Assembly: GCA_936440205.1 (NCBI GenBank) | Contig: OW387150.1 | Location: 19,318,152-19,382,151, forward strand | Source of the DNA: Lepidonotus clava | Taxonomy: Eukaryota; Annelida; Polychaeta; Phyllodocida; Polynoidae | DNA length: 64,000 nt | Reading direction: 5' to 3' | In this document: positions 56,401 through 64,000 of the stretch, one piece after another | Position numbering within the stretch: the stretch's first letter is position 1 | Layout: every line of letters starts with the position of its first letter | Notes under the pieces: generated by a model | Told to the model about the DNA's origin: nothing | Seen by the model: the letters and a program-made list of their open reading frames with translations, nothing else | The model's database searches: none | Translations under genes and position numbers: made by a program

Positions 56401-58215
56401 AAATGATACAATCGATCAGTTTCAAATCGGGTCAGACAAAATTGCATTCGATAAAAAATTCCCTCAGCCAAACTTCGGCAGAACAAAGCATCTTGACAAA
56501 ACAATCATAATCATTCTATGTCATTCTCTAAGTCTAATACACCAGTCTAATCTACCAAATAAAATTATGTAAGTAAAAATTAAACAAATCAATCTGAAGT
56601 GAAATGGATTAGACACTAATTAAACATAAAACATATAAATGCAAAATTATTTTGAGGATGATAAATCACTCTAAAGATAAAGATGTCTAAAGATACTTTT
56701 CGCTTCCCTGAAAGTAAGAACGATAAATCATCAGACAGCTAGCTATATATCTTCTCACATTCGCATTACAATCCAGTGCAAACAGCTAGTGATATGTCCT
56801 TAAAGAAATTCAATCGGTCATGAATCCGGCTAAGGTGAGAGTTTTGAAAGAGAATCTCTCATCAGAAACATGTACATTCATTCACAATAGAGAACACGCA
56901 AGTATTCTTAAAGTGGGCATTGCAAAGTATTTGTGGTATATCATAACTAACTAAACCCACTTTGAACAAGATATAATTATATTTCTATTCGTTGTATGCA
57001 CTTCTGTAACTTCTCCGGGACATCAAAATAATGATCACGAATATCATTGATTAATTATAAACTTATCATATTTACTTTGAATGCGAAATAATTTTGAGTG
57101 CAATAAAATACATGAGTCAAAGGTTATATCTATTATAACTGCAATAACATTGCGCCCGTTATTGCAAGATATTTCTAACAGTATAGTATGCAACCTAACA
57201 CTACCCTCGTGTTTCTGCTGGGCAGCAAACCTACACAAGCACCAATAAATTCCACAATTAAGGAACCACTCAGTTTCAACACTCAGTGATAAAACAGCTT
57301 CAAGATTCCGACTAACCAGATGTAACTTTCTACCCAATTCTCTCACCACTCCCTTCCCGGATTCCAAGACCTCCGTCCCAGATCAGGCTGGTTTTCTTCG
57401 AGTCAAGGGTTTACTGACTGAGAAGTGACTGGGACCAGTGAAAGCAGAGTCCTGGCAGTGGCTTTGGGAACAATATTAAGGTCATTTTGTACTGACGTGG
57501 GTGGTCAGTCCAGACTCAGAAGCTTAGCGCTAGTGTGTTTACATCAGCATATACCTTAGCTATAACTCTTTGTCATAGGTGAAGAGTAGGGAGGAGTCTA
57601 GTTAGTGATGTGTATTGTACCATCCATACATAAGTGCCATTCAGGGCAGCACTCAATTAGAGAGCTGAATGTTGTTGTGAGTTAACCATCCTGGAAAGGT
57701 TGTGTTCTAGAAGCTTAATCCTGGAACTGGAATTGAAGCTGACAGAATGGCGGGAGCATTGACTGAGTGTGGTTGAGTGGATTCTATCCTTGGAACTGTT
57801 CACTGTCATTGAGATCTTGTCATGAGAACGTCGCAACATAGGAAATAAATTAAGAACGTCCTTTGACACAAGAGTTATGTCTTACATAATACTGGAACTA
57901 TTATTATGTATTGGACGACAGCAGTCGAATGTGAGGAGACTGCGGTAGGAGCTAGCTATTATCCAAAGGCAAACCAACTAATTAAACAAGACCTTAAAAT
58001 TAATGGATAATTGACCTACCACATTTCAATTTGACCCACAGGCTTATACGCTTTATGTGGTAAACAATCCGAGATGGGAGTATAAGGTATAGGAGGAGTA
58101 TGGTAGGGTAATATCAATGCTAAAATTGAAAGGTTTGCTTGTATAATTTTGCAGTTGGTAGCAACGAAAAGGAAAATAATTTTTTAGGGAAACTGTGTAT
58201 AGCAATTACATATTA
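56401..58215. other. No gene recognised
   Basis: AT-rich DNA. The minus frame 57044-57367 (107 codons) has a protein-like mix (LGRKLHLVSRNLEAVLSLS) but no splice pair or known motif. 57657-57869 is similar but weaker. Confidence 0.35.
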
Positions 58216-58220
58216 TCAGA

Positions 58221-58355
58221 CGATTATGATTGTTAGAGCTAATCGTCCATTCAGCAATTTTTCAGCTATATCAAGAGAAACTCACAGTTGTGGGCTTGTA
58301 CAAAGGGCTAGTGATCGAATCTAAGAGGATAGAAACTACGGCAAGGCGAGGTAGT
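58221..58355 (-). mobile_element. Old SINE fragment, same family as 11.9 and 16.3 kb
   Basis: GATTGTTAGAGCTAATCGTCC, TTTCAGCTATATCAAG, GATCGAATCTAAGAGGAT and GAAACTACGGCAAGGCGAGG line up in order with the bodies of the two better copies (GTGTTGGAGTTTAACGTCC, TTTCAGCTATATCAGG, GACCGAATCTATGGGGAT, GAAACGACGGCAAGGCAAGG). The tRNA head and clear target duplications are missing. It is the most diverged of the three. Confidence 0.75.
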
Positions 58356-58359
58356 ATAG

Positions 58360-60110
58360 GTGGCACATATTATCAGTGTTAAGTGCTAAAGTGCTGAATG
58401 AAGTTTATAGCAACCATTTCTGGTAACCAGCTGCTTGAGGTTATTCTAAATAACATCCGCCAGTGAAATAAAGATACTTATAAGCCTTTGTCTATTTAAA
58501 CCTAAAGGTGTAAATTATTTTTCATTTTTCTCTCTCAGGTTCCTGTCGTAAAATCTGTCTTGCTGTATATAATTACAGGTTGACAGAGAAGTTACACAGA
58601 TTTCCAATGAAAAAAATTTGGGAACTACAAGCCACGTCCCCACATCTGAAGGTGTAAATTATGTGAGAAAAGATAATATTAATGAGTGACGGTCTGGTCT
58701 TTTGACCTATAACAACACATAGGCCTACAGCATGATATACTGACTTCAACCTTTCGGAAATTATCTGGTAACCTGGTTCCCATTTGGCACTTGCCTGACC
58801 TGCTACTACCTCGTGATGGTTACCTGGTTACTTGAACCACCAGATGACCTTCACTGACAGCAAAGGTAAATTTCAAGGTCAAATTCTTGCAAAGCTGGGT
58901 TGGCGATATATTGTGCGAGAGTTCCAGTACTGCAGATGTAAACACACCGACCTTTAGAATACGTTTGGGTGGAACTAGATGATTAGGCTGACTGTCACAA
59001 AAAACACTTAGATCTCACTAATATGAAAAAAAAAGTTTAACTCTGAAAAAAAAATCCTAAGAAAAATACGGTAATGGTTCACTGCTGTCTCGTGAATGGG
59101 CCACATTTCTTTTCTAAATTAAACAAACTAGGTTTTTAGGGGAACCAGCCGTGGCCGTACATCGGTGACCTTTATAGTGAAGTTATCTAATGCCAGCCAG
59201 CAGTATTGTTAGTCAATGTAGTTAATCTGACCCGGTTTTCTTTTTACATTTGTTTTTATAAAGGTAACGAATCATTTACATGAATTACACTGTTATAATC
59301 CAAGATAGGCTTGAATTTGAAAGTCACTGTGAGCGTTTGGAAAAGACTACCTGAAATACCTATATATAAGATTGCCTTGTCTGGAATTCTCACGATCTAT
59401 ACATGCACCACAACCAATAGTTCCAAGTGGATTGCTTCAGCAGGCAAGTGGATATTGACATGTTTGATCATAATCTAGTGGGAAACAAAAAGGTCCTCTC
59501 TCCTCAGACGGCAACCGTGTAGTGGGGGGCTCCCCACTATTCAACCCCTGCACTCTGCCTAGTGGCTCCCCTGATTGGTCAGTCATGGTCATGTGTCATC
59601 AATTTACATTGATGTTTGATAATAATCTACTGTATATCCCCATAATATCCAAGTGGAGGTGAGGAGTCAAAAACAAGACAACAACAAGGGTTTACTGCCC
59701 TTCCTCCATGAAGGAGCTATTTTATAAACTTTCCCTTTATCCACTCATCACAAAAAGTTAAAAATCAATTTGAGGATAAAAACTTTAGAAATATGAACCT
59801 ACAACAGTTCAAAACTACAATGCCCTCAGAGTGCACTCAATGGTTGTTCACAGTGGAAACACCCACCAACTTTAAGATCGAAGGGCCTCACATGGCTGAA
59901 TCAATGAGAACTAACCTTAAAGGTCCCTAATCAAAGGGATCAAAGAGGGGCAGGGCGACAGACTCTGTAGCCACAATCGTTACCTATCTGAACGCCAAGT
60001 GGGGGAAAACAAGGGGATGGCCGCTTGGAAGTCTGAGAACTCTGCACCTAACATAAGTACTACAGCCACTTAATATGGTTGAGGAATCAGGCATACATCT
60101 CAATGGGCTG
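58360..60110. other. No recognised feature
   Basis: AT-rich DNA with poly-A-like patches (59025-59060) and a TAGGCCTA at 58720. No gene or repeat is supported. Confidence 0.45.
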
Positions 60111-60117
60111 TAAAGCC

Positions 60118-60468
60118 TCAGGCCCGTACCCAGGGTCTGCTGTGAGGGGGTGGCGAGGTCCCACAAGTGGAACTTTTGCCTATATTTTCAATAATTTGAA
60201 TCTGAAAAGGGGGGTGGCGAGGTTCCAAACGTGGAACTTTTGCCTATATTTTCAAAAATTTGAATCTGAAAAGGGGGGTGGCGAGGTTCCATAAGTGGAA
60301 CTTTGCCTATATTTCAATAATTTGAACTCAAAAAGGGGGGTAGCGAGAAGAAAAGAGTGGAACTTTTCAATATTTTCCTACTAATTTGAGGGTTTTTATA
60401 TTACATTTTTGGAGGGACGGTGGAAGCATTTCCTTTGTGGGCCTAGTATTTCCTTGTTACGGGCCTGA
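60118..60468. mobile_element. 351-bp MITE built around a 64-bp tandem repeat
   Basis: The ends are TCAGGCCCGTA (60118-60128) and its exact reverse complement TACGGGCCTGA (60458-60468). They are flanked by GCC on both sides (60115-60117 and 60469-60471), a possible 3-bp target duplication. Inside, units headed TGGCGAGGT(C/T)CC and containing GTGGAACTTTTGCC start at 60151, 60215, 60279 and 60341 (64, 64 and 62 bp apart). The first three are close copies. Non-coding; the plus-strand frame here is repeat translation. Transposons with CAGGCCCGTA-type ends are, to my recollection, widespread in marine invertebrates, but I cannot name the superfamily. Confidence 0.78.
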
Positions 60469-60471
60469 GCC

Positions 60472-61510
60472 TTGTGACTTGTCTACATAATTATTTCCAA
60501 GCATGCACCTTGATTTAGACTAGTCTGTAGGTGAAATACTATAAATTAGCCATCAGTGGTGAGGAGAATTAAGAAATCCCCATGCTCCTAATTTGAAAAC
60601 CTTGAGAGAAGCGAATCTAGCAACGATTATAATTCGCAGGGATGTATGTTTCTTTTACTGGGGCTAGGCAAGTCTTAAGTCCAATCACCAATGTAAAGTA
60701 GATGGCTAAACAAAAGTTTACCGTTTATGTCTATTGCTATGAATGTTTTTAGGTGGTTAAGTGCATGCCATTGCTGAAACTTCATACTGCATGCATGGCT
60801 TGTTGAACAGGGATATAGAATAACAGCATTTAAAATTTTCTTAATAAGTCTATGCTTAAAATAGTGGTCAATTATATCGCCCATTAATTTTGATATGTTG
60901 TACCTGTTCAGTTAAGTATATCAGCCATACAATTATCTGTCTGGCAGCAGTGTTTATATTACAGAAACAATTATTATCTGAAGCAAAGAATGTACGCTTT
61001 GAGCGCCCTACAAGAACAAAGATGGCTTGTCTCAATTACATTGGCAATTTATATTTCTAATTAAAACTGAGATTAGTCTAATCCAACTGGGAGTAAAGTA
61101 CTCCAGAGGGAAGAATAAAGTATGGATGATATCTGATATTCGAGACTGGATGTATATGCTACGGTTTAATTTACATGCAAATATCCCTATCTCTATAGGG
61201 ATTGTATAGAATGTCATTGTCGATAGGCCTAACATTTGATGATTGTGGAGAGGATGCAATACTTTCAATGTCTGTGGGGAGCTTCTAGCACGGTAATGTT
61301 TTCCCTTTTATACTAGTCCCTCGTCCGGTAATGCGGTTACATGTATTGACAATGCAGATACTATCAATTGTTCTGTTTATAATAGGGACTTTAATATGCA
61401 CCTCTAACAAAATGCTTTGGTGTATCCAAATATCTATTTTTTTTAAAAGTAAATGCCGCTTCAAATATTATTTCATACACACGTAGACCATATCTATTTT
61501 ATAAGTTATA
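60472..61510. other. No recognised feature
   Basis: AT-rich DNA with short open frames on both strands near 60675-61268. None is recognisable. TAGGCCTA lies at 61224. Confidence 0.45.
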
Positions 61511-61516
61511 GCTACA

Positions 61517-61664
61517 GGAGCGGATAAAGGATTTTCTGAAAGGGGGGGGGGGAGGTCAGCATAAAGGCTAAGTATTAAAACTGCGTGCAATTGTGGGGCA
61601 TTTTCCCCTCTTTTTGTAATTTAGGGGTCCGCCTAAAGGAGTCCACCCTGAATCTGCCGCTGAG
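61517..61664. mobile_element. Short MITE with GCGGAT-type ends and a G run
   Basis: The left end GGAGCGGATAAAGGATTTT and the right end (reverse complement CTCAGCGGCAGATTCAGGG) form an imperfect inverted repeat. An 11-G run (61542-61552) follows the left end and GGGGTCC / TTTTCCCC patches lie inside. It matches the 15253-15412 element in end sequence and architecture. Non-coding, superfamily unknown. Confidence 0.6.
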
Positions 61665-61669
61665 CTAGG

Positions 61670-62250
61670 TTGTAAACAGCAAGTAAGAATAATTGTGAAA
61701 ACCAGGTGCAAATTTCAGTAAAACTTATCTATGCTCGGACAAATGATTTATAGTATACTATTGTTAATTGGATGTCATGTCAAACGTGCATGACAACTTA
61801 ACAATACCAGCTAACGAAGTTCAGTATTCAGAGGTATAGGCCTACATAATTCAGGGTAAAATCACAATATGGCACTGACCAGTAAAAAAGACTTTATTGC
61901 TGGTGGCAAACGCTGGGAATTTTATATTGGTGAAAGGATTAACAGAATGTATTTATGTTTGTCATTTTAAAACTAGGTTATTCCAGAATCAGGTAGCTAA
62001 TCAATGTGAATTATGTATAGGGAACGAAAATATATGTACAGCTAGCATGTTCCTATCTAGTAACAAAGCAAGCTCCTGATAATCGTAAACTACTTTCACT
62101 CATGCTGTTATCTTATTCACCAGATGGCCGTCTTTTATCCTGGGGTAGTTCATTAGCATTTATGGCTGATGCCGTTGTTGGATCTCAAAACCCTTCAGAC
62201 CAAACGGCTTTGGATTTGGTGAGATTCATGAACATGCCTGGTCATAATCT
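61670..62250. other. No gene recognised
   Basis: The plus frame 61897-62079 has no recognisable motif. TAGGCCTA lies at 61837. Confidence 0.4.
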
Positions 62251-62254
62251 ATGA

Positions 62255-62385
62255 TCACAATGCAAAACATGGTGGAGGATCAAACCTGTTCTCTTCCACA
62301 CCACTATAGCTCTCTTCTTTTGTATCAGAGTAACTGTGCTTTATACTATAATTATTGTAAATTGTAAAAGCTGTAGTAGGTGAGC
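62255..62385 (-). CDS. Weak candidate terminal exon, unknown protein
   Basis: On the minus strand, after an acceptor-like CCTCCCTCGTGTAG, the frame reads GSPTTAFTIYNNYSIKHSYS then DTKEESYSGVEENRFDPPP and stops at 62255. The Tyr/Ser/Glu-rich end resembles a cytoplasmic tail by composition only. No family is recognised and no other exon was found, so this is speculative. Confidence 0.2.
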
Positions 62386-62689
62386 CTACACGAGGGAGGT
62401 ATTTGGTATGAGAAAGAAAACGCCTACATGTGTAGAAAAAGAATATTGCAATCAACTTATCAGCTATTGATTTTACAGCTTTTGAATACATACATGAAAT
62501 CTTTTCCTTAATACATTTTCTCACTTAAACATACACACCATTTTAAAACATGTTATGTAGCCATGTTGAATTCAAGGGTTCTACTATAAGGACCCCCAAA
62601 AGTTCCCCATAGTAGGCCTATTCTATACCATTCGATAGCATGCATTTGGGCCTGGCTGCCAAAGAATGGGCCATCTTCCTACGTCGGTC

Positions 62690-62860
62690 TCCTGAACTGC
62701 CTGCCGACGTGGGCCCATAGATGATGGAATGACGTCATTATTAGCGTGTTTACTATGCGCCGGCTGGGTCTGATGGGTTCGACTTCCGGTGTTTTGCGAC
62801 ATCAGTCGGCTTGGTTTACCCCCTCCCTCCACTCCTCTCTTTGTAGTAGTTCCAGTCACG
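62690..62860. promoter_or_regulatory. Promoter-like island: CRE and ETS sites
   Basis: A perfect CRE within ATGACGTCAT (62729-62738) and an ETS site ACTTCCGG (62782-62789) lie 45 bp apart in CpG-rich sequence (GCGCCGGC, TTGCGACATCAGTCGG). The minus-strand frame across it (62623-62859) has no recognisable product. Direction unknown. Confidence 0.45.
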
Positions 62861-62884
62861 TCTAGGGGAAAGGACTAGCCTTTA

Positions 62885-63555
62885 TTATCAAGCGTGTGGG
62901 AATTTTAGGAGCGAACCAAAAAAGGGAGGGGATATTTTTACAATCTGCGAAATTTTACTGTAATTAGGGAGGTTGTGAATGGCGTGGGATTGCAAGATAT
63001 CGGAATATTCTATGCACTTTTTTGCTCGTTTTATTGCACTTATTTTTACTAAAAGCATGCCCATCAGTATATTATAATGTTTGGTGTGACCAGCTACATT
63101 AATTTTTTTATCATTAGTTTATAAATTGAACATTTAGACCCTATGTTGTAAATGTCGAGGTTTAGACTACTTACCTTCTTATGACCCAATACCCCGTAGG
63201 AGGCTCCAAAGTATTTTTCTATTGCCCTTATCATACGTTAGGCGACATTTAGCCTGTATCAATCTGAAAATAGATGTTGGCAAACGCCACAACACTTGGT
63301 ATGCTATTCACAGGCTAGATCAAACAAAGATGCCAATGTGATCTAGCCACATGTTCTGTTTGTATTTGTCTCCGTATTTTTCTTTAAAAAAAAAAATGTA
63401 TACATCTGTTTTATACCCACACCATACACATCTCAACAACCGACCCCAGCTCCTCTCCTAACATCAGCAGTCTCTGCTGAGGCCAATATCTGAGAGAAGT
63501 CACCAGCCGTTTCCCTTTGTACGAATCCCCATCCCTCAGCGGATCAATCTTTACA
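62885..63555. other. No recognised feature
   Basis: AT-rich DNA between two promoter-like islands. A short A run lies at 63387-63396. The minus frame 63411-63608 is a G/C-run artefact at its start. Confidence 0.4.
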
Positions 63556-63562
63556 CAGGTCG

Positions 63563-63700
63563 TGACGTCACAGCCAGCCCCCCCCCCCCCCCCCCTTAAA
63601 GCCCCCATGTCGTCCCTTTTGTAAGGCCTATTTTATCGCTCACCTGTCACGCCTCACCGGAAGGCCTGAGCAGTTTGGGTGACGCCATATTGATTATGGG
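63563..63700. promoter_or_regulatory. Promoter-like island: CRE, C run, ETS and YY1 motifs
   Basis: A perfect CRE TGACGTCA (63563-63570) is followed by an 18-C run (63578-63595), CACCGGAAGG (about 63655; ETS, reverse orientation relative to 62.78 kb) and GACGCCATATTG (63682-63693; reverse complement fits YY1). The CGCCATATTG string is shared with the 28.98-kb island. It is CpG-richer than its surroundings. Direction and target are unknown; a start near the window's right end is possible. Confidence 0.45.
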
Positions 63701-64000
63701 ATGGAAGGAGATTGAGTCAGTGAATTCCTTAAGAAGCTTGTCCCAGGCGTTTTTCCTTACTGTTCTTTTATTTCAAGGGTCTTTGAGAGAGAGCGTGCAG
63801 TTGGTCGACACGTTTGCACCTTTTAGTTTTAGGCCCTTTTAGAGAACTTGTTTGTTCTACTCTTATGAAGATTGATGCCCGTTCACGGTATGAGTATGTA
63901 ATTTAATACCATAATCTTATTGAAAATATATACTCCATGCACTCAACAGACAGAGGGTATGTCCTAGAAGAGGTAGTTCTGGATACATTAACGTTTGATT

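Noticed and set aside
1-64000. LTR retroelements, Polinton-like elements or other virus-derived copies
   Set aside because: I looked for paired long terminal repeats and for retroviral-type polymerase, capsid and envelope motifs and saw none. All reverse transcriptase pieces found are of non-LTR type.
1-64000. CRISPR array, operons, bacterial contamination
   Set aside because: No short-repeat/spacer pattern; gene density, SINEs, LINEs and splice signals are those of an animal nuclear genome.

Overview
This is a gene-poor stretch of an animal nuclear genome. I found no host gene that I can name. The window is AT-rich, has no bacterial gene packing, and has no open frame longer than 186 codons. 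It carries decayed LINE reverse transcriptases, tRNA-derived SINEs with target-site duplications, several small DNA transposons with terminal inverted repeats (MITEs), minisatellites, long C/G runs and a few CpG-rich promoter-like islands. That mix fits an invertebrate. The palindromic octamer TAGGCCTA occurs about 15 times. From memory of such genomes this leans towards a marine deuterostome (echinoderm or hemichordate), but that is an inference, not a demonstrated identity.

Layout. 0-13 kb: a TTAA-flanked MITE (564-762), a tRNA-like SINE head (about 1641-1708), a 44/84-bp minisatellite (3178-3950), a decayed LINE on the minus strand (9404-10290) and a SINE with a perfect 12-bp target duplication (11916-12122). 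13-20 kb: a CpG-rich island with a candidate first exon on the minus strand (13487-13999), a small G/C-run MITE, a possible exon (15611-15741), a second SINE (16310-16521) and two more LINE fragments. 20-33 kb: a 345-bp MITE, a duplicated and inverted AT-rich block, a TAA-flanked MITE, a cluster of TGACGTCA (CRE) sites at 26.5-26.7 kb, a 174-bp tandem duplication beside a promoter-like island at 29.0 kb, and an NRF1/ETS island at 31.0 kb. 33-48 kb: purine-rich DNA, further NRF1-, ETS- and CTCF-like sites, two partial or complete MITEs and an E-box/ETS island at 45.5 kb. 48-64 kb: a 67-bp minisatellite (48391-49205), a second copy of the 44-kb MITE, a CCAAT/CRE/TATA promoter candidate (53257-53346), a candidate exon near 54.2 kb, a 13-bp tandem array of TGACGTG half-sites (55773-55828), a third SINE, a MITE built around a 64-bp tandem repeat (60118-60468), and promoter-like islands at 62.75 and 63.6 kb.

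I see no pathway or operon. The most informative points are the CpG-rich islands with recognisable bilaterian promoter motifs and no obvious long ORF, a few short open segments bounded by good splice signals, and an unusual excess of perfect TGACGTCA sites. The window is best read as intergenic or large-intron DNA around poorly resolved gene starts. I recognised no LTR retroelement, capsid or envelope gene, CRISPR array, rRNA or intact tRNA gene. I did not find a convincing undescribed biological system.
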